In this document: piece after piece, positions 8,774-18,625 of the stretch
How the letters are laid out: every line of letters starts with the position of its first letter
Position numbering within the stretch: the stretch's first letter is position 1
Source: Candidatus Melainabacteria bacterium
GTDB lineage: Bacteria > Cyanobacteriota > Vampirovibrionia > Obscuribacterales > Obscuribacteraceae
Direction: 5' to 3'
Length of the DNA: 64,000 nt
NCBI GenBank assembly: GCA_003153555.1
Contig: PLZS01000064.1
Coordinates: 92,105-156,104 of the forward strand
The notes under the pieces: generated by a model
What the model saw: the letters and a program-made list of their open reading frames with translations, nothing else
What the model was told of the DNA's origin: nothing
Databases searched by the model: none
Program-made: the position numbers and the translations under genes

Positions 8774-10219
8774 ATGGATCAACAGAGTTTGTTCGCCGAG
8801 TTCGAGGTTGCTGGGATATGGTGGGTTCCTGGAAGCGAACATAAAGTTAAAGGCAAACTGCACTATAGCCCGACATCAGTGGCGACGTTAAAAATGGATG
8901 GTGTCCTCGAAGCTTCGGATCGAGATACCATGCTTGATGGCATGATAGTTGTTCACGGCGAAGACAGAAGCAGAAAACCTTGGACACTTCTCAAGGCGTT
9001 CGAACAAACCTTTAACCCGGAACGTTTCGACGGAAATCACACCACTTCCACAGTAATAGCAAGCTACTTAGTAAGCGGGGTGCACCTGCTGTCACTTGCA
9101 GATCTCAAAGTAGACTTGGTTGAACTGTCATTTCCAGGACTCGCCAAATCACTAAAACAAGGTTCCAATATAACTTCGGATCTCTCGGAAATACACGATC
9201 AGATAACAATCAAATGGCAGCGTCCATCCGAATTCGCGCTGCGTTTGGAAGGCTCGAAGGTTGTTCTCTCTTCGCACTGGTATCCAACATACAGCGGTTC
9301 ATCAAAAGAAACGTCCCTCCGCGAATGCCCTATTTTGCGCCTGAAATTTGATGAAGCCACAAGTTATGAATTGATCCAACCGCTTATCATGCATCTTCGA
9401 AACCTGCTGATCACGCTCCACGGTATGCCCTGCCCAATTTTAGATCTATCGATTGAAAACCCGCTTGGACCCGGAAATCCCGATATAAAAGCCTTTTTTG
9501 GACAAAGTTGCTCTTCGAACTTTCCGACCGATCCTTTGTGGATCAATATGCTAGTGCCGTTATTCAAAATTTCGCCAGAAACTTTTGATTCTGTCATTAC
9601 GAAATGGTTTGAGCTGTCGTCTGAGACGAAGTTTGCGGTCAATTGGTTTTGTGGATTAGTTCTGTTGCCGACGCCTTACAATCACATCGATTTTGTAAAT
9701 CTAGTTCAATCGCTCGAATCCCTCCATCGCTCCTTTAATGGCGACGAATTTCTGACAAAACAAGAATTTAAACCAGTTAAAAATGCACTCAGAGAAAGAC
9801 TTGCTGAATTGAATCTGTCCGATAGCCACAAAGAATATATCAGCACCACAATTGGCACCGCAAACCGGTATCCACAAAAGGGTCGCCTGGTTGAATTATT
9901 CAACTATCTGCCTGGTGAGCTTGGCTCTCAAGTAGCGCTTAGTCCTGAGTCTTTTGCACAACTGGTGGTGAATACAAGAAACTACGCGACACACCTGGAT
10001 CCAAAGGCAGAAAAGAAGTCGATGACAGCCGAAGAGGTAACGTTCGCCAACTTTGGCTTAAAAGTCTTTTTTCGTATGCTGCTTCTAAATGCCATTGGTA
10101 TTGATTCAAAGACGATCTTGGAAGGGCTTAAGCATCACGCTGATTTTCAACATTTTCGATCTTGCGTGCCGTGGGATAAACGAACGCTTGGCGAAAAGGA
10201 CGAATGCGAAACACATTGA
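8774..10219 (+). CDS. apeA: ApeA-like HEPN anti-phage protein
   Basis: The N-terminus resembles the ApeA N-terminal domain: 'FEVAGIWWVPGSEHKVKGKLHYSP...LKMDGVLE', a beta-rich start typical of this family. The C-terminal region has the HEPN ribonuclease motif Rx4H as 'RNYATH' (about residues 401-406), followed by a helical segment ending 'FRMLLLNAIG'. Known ApeA proteins are single-gene abortive-infection effectors thought to act as RNases. ATG at 8774 is preceded by AGGGGA at good spacing; an upstream TTG at 8729 has none. It is the first gene inside the element, 57 bp before the STAND ATPase gene, so it may act alone or with the next two genes. Confidence 0.75.
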   Translation: MDQQSLFAEFEVAGIWWVPGSEHKVKGKLHYSPTSVATLKMDGVLEASDRDTMLDGMIVVHGEDRSRKPWTLLKAFEQTFNPERFDGNHTTSTVIASYLVSGVHLLSLADLKVDLVELSFPGLAKSLKQGSNITSDLSEIHDQITIKWQRPSEFALRLEGSKVVLSSHWYPTYSGSSKETSLRECPILRLKFDEATSYELIQPLIMHLRNLLITLHGMPCPILDLSIENPLGPGNPDIKAFFGQSCSSNFPTDPLWINMLVPLFKISPETFDSVITKWFELSSETKFAVNWFCGLVLLPTPYNHIDFVNLVQSLESLHRSFNGDEFLTKQEFKPVKNALRERLAELNLSDSHKEYISTTIGTANRYPQKGRLVELFNYLPGELGSQVALSPESFAQLVVNTRNYATHLDPKAEKKSMTAEEVTFANFGLKVFFRMLLLNAIGIDSKTILEGLKHHADFQHFRSCVPWDKRTLGEKDECETH

Positions 10220-10276
10220 TCGAATAGTTGCTCAACCAGATTTTCACGGAAGCACATGAAAACGAAGAGAGATTGA

Positions 10277-12616
10277 ATGGGCAATTCAGCAAAGTCATCA
10301 CAAACTAAAAGGGCGTCCAGTCGCGGTGGACAAGCCATGCAATCTGGTGCCGACTATCAGGCACGAGTAGCGGCGTGGCTGGCAGTCAGGTCACTCGCAG
10401 AACGTTCCATCGCTGAAAAAATCGACTGCCCAAATGCATTCTTCGTGGAGAGTTTATTCTGTGAAGCTCCCGTCGCAGTCGATGATACGATCGCCGAGTC
10501 AAACGATGGTGATGTCTCCTACTGGCAGGCTAAGCATACAATCAATTTCAGTGAAGCGCCATCCTCAGACTTTCGAAAAACCATCGATCAGTTTGTTGAC
10601 CAGTTCGTTGCGGGCAAAAGTGGCACTAGTAGATTTGAGCGTCCTCTGGACTCGCAGAGGGATCGATTTATTCTTGTCACTTCGAGTAGTGCGTCCGGAA
10701 CAATAACTGGAACTATTAGGAAAGCCCTGAAAAAGTTGGCAGCCGTGCCAATTGGAATGAGTCGTACAAAGTACCTGACCACAACCGAGAGAAGCTACAT
10801 CGCAAAAATTGAGAAAGCAATTCGTGCTCGCTTCAAACTGTTAAAGTTTAGCCCTGATGCGGCTGATCTTCAAACAATTCTTTCCCTCACTCGCATTGTA
10901 ATCTTAGATCTTGACGATGATCAAACTGACTATGAGTATTGCGAAGACCTGTTAACTCAACTGGTTGTATCGTCACCGCAACAAGCCAAAGCCGCGCTTT
11001 CAATTCTTTTTCAGAAATCAATGACCTATGCGAAGCAGGGCACGGGTGCGTCATTATCAGGATTGCAGGATTTGCTGTTCTTAGCAAACATAGAGATAAA
11101 GGCACGTCCTTCATTTCAAGCGGATGTCGAAAAACTTAAAGCTTACACTACCTCGGTTTTGTCGCGACTAAAACTGCATTCTCATTTCATTCATCGGGGA
11201 ATACCAATCAAACTGAAACGGGGCTGCGATAAAGAGCTGCTGGACTTTGCCCAAACGCGCTCTTGCTTAGTCATAGGGGAACCTGGAATAGGAAAGTCAG
11301 CAGAATTATTCGAGTTGTCCAAGCAACTGGATGATGCCGGTCACAACGTGTTTCTTATCGCTCTGGATACGCTAGACTGCTCTTCGACTTCGTCGCTAAA
11401 AACAGAACTTGACGGATTAGAACACGACTTACCTGAAATTCTAAGAAATTGGAAGGGCATAAAACCTGGCATATTTCTGGTTGATTCACTCGACTCGGCT
11501 AAATCCGAGCCATCGCAAAGAATAATTCGAGAAACAATTGAAGCAATCCTGAAGCACTGCCCGCAATGGCACGTAGTCGCATCCGTGCGAAAGTATGATT
11601 TGCGTTATGGATTCGGATTTTCAAAGATATTTGCTGGGATTCCGAATGCGTCATTCAACGATCCTGACTTTAGTAACGTTGTACACATCAATATTCCTCG
11701 CCTGGAAGATTCTGACCTAGACCAACTAGCTAGCGATAATCCAGACTTTGGTGCAGTCCTGTCGAACGCAACCTCAAGTTTAAAAGATCTTTTGAAGGTC
11801 CCATTCAATCTACACCTTTTGTTCGAAATACTGGGAGGTGATACCCCCGCGTCTGAATTACATGCAGTTCGTTCACAAGTTGAACTTTTGGAAAAATTCT
11901 GGTGTAAGCGAGTCGTGGGAACAGATATTGGCGTTACCAATGTAAGAGAACTAGCCCTCAAGAACGTCGTCAACGAAATGATGAAGGTTAAATCATTGCG
12001 CGCAGACCGCTTGAAAGTGTTCAGCGACAGCGCTTTGAGTCAGACTTTGCCTCATTTACTAAGCTGTGACGTGTTAAATTACTGGCGTTACAAGTCGCAA
12101 ACAGTGCCCGATCAGCGATTTGTGACTTTCGGGCACAATCTCCTCTTCGACTTTACCGTCAGCAAAGTTTGGTTGGAAGCAGACTGCGCGCAACTCACGA
12201 TTCAATTACACAACGACCGACAAATTGCCCTATTCGCAAGAAACGCTCTTTGTTTTTACTTTCAAAGTATTTGGCTCGCTGATATAGAAATGTTTTGGCG
12301 AGACACACTAAAAATCGAATCAGATCCTGCGGTTACAAATTTGGCTAAAACGGCTCCACCGGCGGTGGCAGCTGTTAGCGCATCGACAATTTCCGATCTA
12401 GAGCCTCTCGTTTTGATGCTGGACAACCCTACAGAAACTATTTACGCAAAGAAAATTTTGAGGCATTTGACGAGGGCACTTCTAGCGGATGGACAAAGAG
12501 GACCTCTATGGCAACGGAAACAGCTTTGGCTTTCATTCGTGCTCGAAATTTCAAAGAACGCTGATCGCCACGTACTATTTGAAGCGACAAGCCTTTTGAG
12601 GGAACTTTATGTCTAA
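10277..12616 (+). CDS. Nuclease-STAND ATPase (Cap4/Avs-like N-terminal nuclease)
   Basis: 779 residues. The N-terminal region has the restriction-nuclease pattern of Cap4/DUF4297-type domains: 'GGQAMQSGADYQARVAAWL' then 'VDDTIAESNDGDVSYWQAKH', where the acidic residues and QAK fit the (D/E)...(Q/E)xK core. A STAND-type NTPase follows, with Walker A 'GEPGIGKS' (about 334-341) and a Walker B-like 'GIFLVDSLDS' near residue 400. The rest is alpha-helical. Start ATG follows GAGAGATTGA. The stop overlaps the next start by 8 nt (ATGTCTAA), so the two are coupled. This layout fits NLR-like phage sensors in which ligand binding activates the nuclease; the trigger is unknown. Confidence 0.75.
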   Translation: MGNSAKSSQTKRASSRGGQAMQSGADYQARVAAWLAVRSLAERSIAEKIDCPNAFFVESLFCEAPVAVDDTIAESNDGDVSYWQAKHTINFSEAPSSDFRKTIDQFVDQFVAGKSGTSRFERPLDSQRDRFILVTSSSASGTITGTIRKALKKLAAVPIGMSRTKYLTTTERSYIAKIEKAIRARFKLLKFSPDAADLQTILSLTRIVILDLDDDQTDYEYCEDLLTQLVVSSPQQAKAALSILFQKSMTYAKQGTGASLSGLQDLLFLANIEIKARPSFQADVEKLKAYTTSVLSRLKLHSHFIHRGIPIKLKRGCDKELLDFAQTRSCLVIGEPGIGKSAELFELSKQLDDAGHNVFLIALDTLDCSSTSSLKTELDGLEHDLPEILRNWKGIKPGIFLVDSLDSAKSEPSQRIIRETIEAILKHCPQWHVVASVRKYDLRYGFGFSKIFAGIPNASFNDPDFSNVVHINIPRLEDSDLDQLASDNPDFGAVLSNATSSLKDLLKVPFNLHLLFEILGGDTPASELHAVRSQVELLEKFWCKRVVGTDIGVTNVRELALKNVVNEMMKVKSLRADRLKVFSDSALSQTLPHLLSCDVLNYWRYKSQTVPDQRFVTFGHNLLFDFTVSKVWLEADCAQLTIQLHNDRQIALFARNALCFYFQSIWLADIEMFWRDTLKIESDPAVTNLAKTAPPAVAAVSASTISDLEPLVLMLDNPTETIYAKKILRHLTRALLADGQRGPLWQRKQLWLSFVLEISKNADRHVLFEATSLLRELYV

Positions 12617-15098
12617 TTCCGCGCATGACGCAGTTGCAAATCACGCAGCGCGGCACCTATTAAAGCGGGCTCGAACGCTAAACGTAAACAACATGTGGCT
12701 CATGTCTTCGTTGATAAAAACTATTACTAGAACTTATCAGGCCTGCCCCGTAGAGTCACTGGAGATAATCCGCCAATCTCTTAGACCTCCTGAGCTTCCG
12801 GTGTCTGGATTTTTGGAACTTGAGTGGCTGGTTGATGATTTAAAGATTTTACTGAACGCGAATCCCACATTAGTTGCCGAAATTTATCAGGCGGCCTTTT
12901 CATTCGAAGTGACTAGCGATGAGCCGTTAGCATTTGGAGCCAGTATTCTATTACCTCTATCATCGACTCCACAACAAGTCTTCAATATGACGCGTCGACA
13001 GTTAATCGATGGCTTCGGAGACTTTTTAATTAAGGAACCCGAACTAGCTACGCTGGTCATGCTTTCGATAATGACAAATTATATCGAGGCTGAGCACACG
13101 CTCGACAGGACGAACAAATGGTATCAACCAAGAACATGGGCAACACCGGGTGAAACTCACACCCTGAAACCAGATTTGTGCGCAATCTGGGGAACGCTGC
13201 ATAGTCATTACTCGCCACCAGCACTTGGCGATATATTCGAAAAGAAGCTCCTGTCCATGATTGAAGAAGGAGGTGCCGGTGCCGTTGTTACCATATTATT
13301 ATCGTTGATGAAAAATGCCGAATATGCATATTTCTGGCGAATCATTATACGAACTGCACTGCACCTTGATGTCGAAAAAATTTCCGACTTAAAAATTCTC
13401 GAAGCACTTCCGCTTCTTTTATGTGACGACACTCTGGTACCAATGTGTAACTTGATAGATGCAATCTACGAAAAAATAGATAACGGCACAAAAGTACGGA
13501 TAGAGAAATATTTGCTTGAATCAAGTGCAGATGAGGTCGAAAAGACGCAAAAGAACAAAGTCGAAATACGCTTTCTGGGACAAATTGGAGCGAGATTATT
13601 CACTGATGAGGCAAAAACAAAGTGGCACCAGCCAACTAACAAACAAAGCTCACTATCTAAACTGACGGCTCCCTCTTCGTTCTTTGAAAATTCTTTAGCA
13701 AGTTCAAACGAACTTCCGAAAGAGATTTTTGACTTACTTGGAACTTTGCGCTCTTATAGTTTCGGTCACACAGACATTGAGCAGACTCGGCTTTTTAGTT
13801 CTTTCAAAACATTATACGATTTCGCATCAAATGAAAAAAATAAAGACGAGCCAAAAGAATCTGTTCTGTCGGCGTTGGCATTTGCTGGACAGAAGGCTGC
13901 TAAGAATGTGAATGAGCTAGCCTCGACAGATCAGCGTCAATTGTTAAAACGATTACTAATTCTTACAACAACTAGCAAATTTCCTAAAGCCGATACGAAC
14001 GATGTCATAGACCTTGCGACAGGAACTCGAATTGATGCCGTCGAAGGGTTGCTAGCGATGGGACGAACGAAGGAGTTGGTCGATGAGGAATATCTCCAAA
14101 CAATTGAAAGACTGCTGACTGATCCAAACAGCAGTGTCAGATCCCGCGCCTTCTATTTCCTTTGGAATTTGTTTGAATGTGAACGCGACTTTGTTATTGC
14201 CAAACTTTCCCTGGCGACTGTCACCGAACCAAGCGAACTCGTGCTGAGCCAAATGGTGAATTCGTTTTATGTACTATGTGGCATGGAGCCAGATTGCATT
14301 CTGAGATTAACCAGATGCGTTTGGCATCGGATACGCTATACAGAGTCAGCAAAAGATGGAAGGCATGGTTGCATGGGAATTTTTCTCGGTCTGGCACTAG
14401 GGCGAAATATGACTTCTGGTACTAACACACTTCATTACATCAATCACCGAATAGTAAGCTTTATTGATGATATTCAATTTCTTCTTGCAAATCTTTCTGA
14501 AGGTTTAGCGCTTCGATTTCAGCCTGAAGGTTTCAACCGTGCAGAAATGCAAAACAACACCATCGACTTTGCACTACAGGTGGTGACACATGTTGAAGAC
14601 GAGTTTGCGAAATTGTCCGAAAGTAACTTTGGTGACAAAGAATTGACACGAGCGTTAGCAAGCTGTTCCATGAACCTAGCACTTTCCATCTCGAACGCAT
14701 TGGACTTGTTTCGTCAAGATCAGGAAACCTTTGCTCAGAACACAACGGAATTGCTTCTAAAACTTTCGCCGGTCATTGAAACACTCGCAAGACTTGGATT
14801 TCCAGAGACAGTGCATTACATCATCGATACTCTTTCGCCAGTAGTTGAGTTGCTGCCGGAGCAGATACTAATTTGGATTGCGGAGTTCGCCAAATCTGCC
14901 GAAAAATTTGGCTATCAAAATGACCGCCTTGCAGCGGATCAAATAATTGCACTCTTACATCGCTACTTAGCTGACTTCCGCCACATATTCCAGGAGCAAG
15001 TTGAATGCCGAGATGCTTTGCTTGACATTCTGGACACGATTGTTGGTTGGCCCGAATCGAGAACCCTCGTACATCGACTGGACGAAGTTTTCAACTAA
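12609..15098 (+). CDS. Large helical-repeat protein coupled to the STAND ATPase
   Basis: 829 residues, almost entirely predicted alpha-helical, with HEAT-like stretches such as 'LLTDPNSSVRSRAFYFLWNLFE'. No catalytic motif is recognised. Its ATG lies within the last codons of the STAND gene (8-nt overlap, different frame). The opening reads like a natural continuation of the STAND protein's helical C-terminus, so the two may together equal one long STAND-plus-sensor protein. Role as ligand sensor or regulatory arm is an inference from that arrangement. No gene follows on this strand for 248 bp. Confidence 0.65.
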   Translation: MSNSAHDAVANHAARHLLKRARTLNVNNMWLMSSLIKTITRTYQACPVESLEIIRQSLRPPELPVSGFLELEWLVDDLKILLNANPTLVAEIYQAAFSFEVTSDEPLAFGASILLPLSSTPQQVFNMTRRQLIDGFGDFLIKEPELATLVMLSIMTNYIEAEHTLDRTNKWYQPRTWATPGETHTLKPDLCAIWGTLHSHYSPPALGDIFEKKLLSMIEEGGAGAVVTILLSLMKNAEYAYFWRIIIRTALHLDVEKISDLKILEALPLLLCDDTLVPMCNLIDAIYEKIDNGTKVRIEKYLLESSADEVEKTQKNKVEIRFLGQIGARLFTDEAKTKWHQPTNKQSSLSKLTAPSSFFENSLASSNELPKEIFDLLGTLRSYSFGHTDIEQTRLFSSFKTLYDFASNEKNKDEPKESVLSALAFAGQKAAKNVNELASTDQRQLLKRLLILTTTSKFPKADTNDVIDLATGTRIDAVEGLLAMGRTKELVDEEYLQTIERLLTDPNSSVRSRAFYFLWNLFECERDFVIAKLSLATVTEPSELVLSQMVNSFYVLCGMEPDCILRLTRCVWHRIRYTESAKDGRHGCMGIFLGLALGRNMTSGTNTLHYINHRIVSFIDDIQFLLANLSEGLALRFQPEGFNRAEMQNNTIDFALQVVTHVEDEFAKLSESNFGDKELTRALASCSMNLALSISNALDLFRQDQETFAQNTTELLLKLSPVIETLARLGFPETVHYIIDTLSPVVELLPEQILIWIAEFAKSAEKFGYQNDRLAADQIIALLHRYLADFRHIFQEQVECRDALLDILDTIVGWPESRTLVHRLDEVFN

Positions 15099-15239
15099 TC
15101 CCTAGTGTGCGTGCTTGAACCGTTCATGATTATGGACCACTACTTTGCGAGACCAATTCATTTGACAGCCACCAACTTGTCACGCAGCAAAGATTGAAGG
15201 TCACGAGCAAAGTTTCGCTGGAAGATGAAAAGTGCCAAT

Positions 15240-15281
15240 TTGACAACCCGGCTTAGGTATACTAGTGCCCCTAAAAGCCGG
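15240..15281 (+). promoter_or_regulatory. Possible operator/promoter upstream of the restriction-modification operon
   Basis: A TATACT box (15258-15263) lies inside a 7-bp inverted repeat, CCGGCTT (15248-15254) and AAGCCGG (15275-15281). A TTGACA at 15240 is only 12 bp from the box, too close for a standard sigma-70 pair. The inverted repeat could be an operator. Weak evidence. Confidence 0.25.
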
Positions 15282-15346
15282 TTTAAGCGGAGTCGAGATG
15301 ATCGGCTGCAATTTTTGGCAGAACCTAGATAAGAGGCCTAGATTGA

Positions 15347-18300
15347 GTGGAAATCATTGACAACATCAACTCTTTGCTGGGTGATGATCTGAAGACTTCT
15401 ATAAAGTCCAAAAGCCGAATAAAGGTCGCAGCATCATGCTTTTCGATTTACGCTTACGAGGCGCTGAAATCCGAACTAGCCAAGATCGAGTCCCTGGAGT
15501 TTATTTTCACAGCACCCACTTTCGTGCCGAACGAGGTCACTGATAAGCTTCGAAAGGAGAGTAGAGAATTTTTTATTCCTAAGTCCAAACGAGAACGTAA
15601 TTTATATGGTTCCGAGTTTGAGATTCAACTTCGTAATAAACTGACCCAGAGAGCCATCGCTCGCGAATGCGCGGAGTGGATCCGGACCAAGGCCAAGTTT
15701 CGGTCTAATAAAACGAAATCCCCAATGCAACAGTTCGCCTGTGTCCTAGGGTCAGCCTCCGATGTCGCTTATATGCCACTCCATGGCTTCACTGCCGTGG
15801 ATTTGGGCTATCAACGAGGGGACGCCTTTTCCAATATCGTAAATCGATTTGATGAGGCGACGTTTACTTCGACATACCTGCAGCTTTTTGACCAACTTTG
15901 GAATGACCCCGGTAAGCTCGAAGATGTCACCTCAACTATTTGTGAGCATATTGCTTCGGTCTATCAAGAAAATTCTCCTGAGCGAGTTTACTTTCTGATG
16001 CTATCTAACATCTTCGGAGAATTTCTAGAAGATGTAGATGAGGACCTCTTGCCTAACGATCAAACAGGTTATCTAGAGACGCTTGTTTGGAAAAAGTTGT
16101 TCAATTTTCAGCGCGATGCCGCAATCGGTATAATCAACAAATTAGAAACTTACAATGGCTGTATTCTTGCCGACAGTGTTGGTTTAGGAAAAACCTTCAC
16201 TGCCCTAGCTGTTATCAAATACTATGAGCTGAGAAATCGCTCAGTCCTCGTACTGTGCCCCAAAAAGCTTGCGGATAACTGGAACAATTACAACAGCAAT
16301 CTTACGACTAATATTTTTTCGAAAGATCGCTTTAATTATGACGTTCTCTGCCATACGGACTTATCCCGAACTACTGGCGAATCATTTGGGATCCCACTAA
16401 ATCGCATCAACTGGGGCAACTATGACCTTATCGTGATCGACGAATCGCATAATTTTCGCAACAACGAAGCAGTAAGAGATCGAGAAACACGCTATCAAAA
16501 ATTGATGAATAATGTGATTCGCCAGGGTGTCAAAACAAAGGTATTAATGTTGTCCGCCACTCCGGTTAATAATCGATTCAATGATCTGCGCAACCAACTG
16601 GCACTCGCTTACGAAGGAGACTCTGAAAATCTTCGCAAAAAGCTTCGCTCTGGAAAGGCGGTGGAAGAAATATTCCGAAATGCTCAAACCGTCTTTAATC
16701 AATGGTCTCGACTACCGACGGAAAATCGCACAACCAAAGCCATCCTTGATTCTCTCGATTTCGACTTCTTTGATTTATTAGATAGTGTAACCATCGCTCG
16801 CTCACGAAGACACATACAGTCCTTTTACGACACAACAGAAATTGGTCGGTTCCCCGAGCGCCGCAAACCGCTGTCTTATCATTGTCCACTCACAAATCGT
16901 GATGACGTTCTGAATTTCAACGACATTTTCGAACAGCTGTCGTCACTCAAGCTTTCTGTCTACGCGCCCATCAGTTATATCCTGCCGAGCCGACGCAAAA
17001 GGTATGAGGACTTATACGACACCTCTGCCAAAGGTGGTGATGTCAGATTTCGACAACTTGATCGCGAACGAAGTCTTCAGGCTTTAATCACTACCAATTT
17101 GCTCAAACGTCTCGAAAGTTCTGTAGAGGCGTTTCGTTTAACTCTTCAAAGTTTGCAAGAAAATCATAATCGCACACTCGGCAGAATTGAACTATTTAAA
17201 ACGAAGGGCGCAGATGGTGCTGCTGTTGCTGACTGGACTCAAAATTTTGACGATCTCGACACGGAAGAGGATCTTGCTTCCGCTTATTTAGGTGATACCG
17301 ATACTGGTGGCAAGGTAAAAATTGAGCTGGCTGACATGGATCTTCCATCTTGGGAGCATGACCTGAAAAGCGATTTGCAAGTCATCAGCGCCTTGTCAGA
17401 CTCAATGGCGCTGGTTACTCCAAAGGATGATGCCAAACTCCAGCACCTCAAGGCTCTTATCCTAAAAAAGATTGAAACCCCTATTAACGAGGGTAATCGA
17501 AAAATACTACTGTTCACTGCGTTCGCCGATACGGCTGACTATTTGTACACGAATCTTGCTGATCACTTGCTTGGCACAAAGGGCCTGCACACTGGAAAGG
17601 TAACCGGAACGAATGTACCTAAATCAACTCTCGGCAAGAGTTATGATTTTCAATCACTTCTGACGTTATTCTCACCACGGGCAAAGGAGAAAAGCCTGGT
17701 TTTACCGGATGAGAAGGCCGACTTAGATCTTCTCATTGGCACAGATTGTATTTCAGAAGGGCAAAATCTGCAGGATTGCGATTACGTTATCAACTACGAC
17801 ATACATTGGAATCCTGTACGGATCATCCAACGATTTGGTCGTATAGATCGAATTGGCTCAACTAATGAGACGATCCAACTGGTGAACTATTGGCCGGACA
17901 TTTCTCTGGATGAATACATCAACCTGAAGGAACGAGTTGAAAACCGTATGGTTATTGCCGATGTTACTGCCACCGGTGACGACAATGTCCTTACTGCCAA
18001 AAGCAGTGACGTGTCCTATCGCAAGGAGCAATTGAGGCGACTTCAGGATGAAGTGATCGAACTTGAAGATTTGAAGACTGGAGTGTCCATAACAGACCTG
18101 GGACTAAACGAGTTTCGAATGGATTTGCTTAATTATGCGAAAACGAATGGTGACTTCAGCATGCCCAACGGCATGCATGCAATTGTTCAAGCCAAGCCAG
18201 AACAAGGATTGCGCCCAGGTGTAGTATTTGCGCTGCGCAACCTTGATCAATCTATCAACATCAATCAGCAAAATAGACTGCATCCCTACTATCTGATTTA

Positions 18301-18625
18301 TGTAGCAGAAGATGGGAAGGTCATAGCAGATCACACAGAAGTCAAATCGATTCTAGATCTTGTGCGCTCAAGTTGCAAAGGTCAAGGCGAGCCGCTCCAA
18401 TCAGTATGTAGAATTTTCAATCAGCTCACTTCTGACGGGCGTGACATGAAAATCTGCTCCGATCTCCTCAACTTTGCGATTCGTTCGATAATCGACGTCA
18501 AGGAACAAAAAGATCTCGATAGTCTGTTCTCAGGCGGTAAGACCACGGCGCTCTTAAACACGATCGCGGGACTAGACGACTTTGAACTTATAGCCTTTCT
18601 CGTAGTGCAGGAAGAGAAAGAATGA
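15347..18625 (+). CDS. SNF2-type helicase with N-terminal PLD-like region
   Basis: 1092 residues. An N-terminal region of about 230 residues resembles the PLD/HKD-like domains that precede SNF2 helicases in defence loci, but no clear HKD motif is seen. The helicase core has Walker A 'DSVGLGKTFTA' (about 275), 'DESHNFRN' (about 364), motif III 'LSATPVNN', and the C-lobe 'TDCISEGQNLQDCDYVINYD' and 'QRFGRIDRIGS' (about 828). It likely translocates on double-stranded DNA. GTG start with AAGAGG ten bases upstream. The stop overlaps the DUF4391 start as ATGA, making it the first gene of a tightly coupled operon with methyltransferases and Res. Confidence 0.85.
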   Translation: MEIIDNINSLLGDDLKTSIKSKSRIKVAASCFSIYAYEALKSELAKIESLEFIFTAPTFVPNEVTDKLRKESREFFIPKSKRERNLYGSEFEIQLRNKLTQRAIARECAEWIRTKAKFRSNKTKSPMQQFACVLGSASDVAYMPLHGFTAVDLGYQRGDAFSNIVNRFDEATFTSTYLQLFDQLWNDPGKLEDVTSTICEHIASVYQENSPERVYFLMLSNIFGEFLEDVDEDLLPNDQTGYLETLVWKKLFNFQRDAAIGIINKLETYNGCILADSVGLGKTFTALAVIKYYELRNRSVLVLCPKKLADNWNNYNSNLTTNIFSKDRFNYDVLCHTDLSRTTGESFGIPLNRINWGNYDLIVIDESHNFRNNEAVRDRETRYQKLMNNVIRQGVKTKVLMLSATPVNNRFNDLRNQLALAYEGDSENLRKKLRSGKAVEEIFRNAQTVFNQWSRLPTENRTTKAILDSLDFDFFDLLDSVTIARSRRHIQSFYDTTEIGRFPERRKPLSYHCPLTNRDDVLNFNDIFEQLSSLKLSVYAPISYILPSRRKRYEDLYDTSAKGGDVRFRQLDRERSLQALITTNLLKRLESSVEAFRLTLQSLQENHNRTLGRIELFKTKGADGAAVADWTQNFDDLDTEEDLASAYLGDTDTGGKVKIELADMDLPSWEHDLKSDLQVISALSDSMALVTPKDDAKLQHLKALILKKIETPINEGNRKILLFTAFADTADYLYTNLADHLLGTKGLHTGKVTGTNVPKSTLGKSYDFQSLLTLFSPRAKEKSLVLPDEKADLDLLIGTDCISEGQNLQDCDYVINYDIHWNPVRIIQRFGRIDRIGSTNETIQLVNYWPDISLDEYINLKERVENRMVIADVTATGDDNVLTAKSSDVSYRKEQLRRLQDEVIELEDLKTGVSITDLGLNEFRMDLLNYAKTNGDFSMPNGMHAIVQAKPEQGLRPGVVFALRNLDQSININQQNRLHPYYLIYVAEDGKVIADHTEVKSILDLVRSSCKGQGEPLQSVCRIFNQLTSDGRDMKICSDLLNFAIRSIIDVKEQKDLDSLFSGGKTTALLNTIAGLDDFELIAFLVVQEEKE

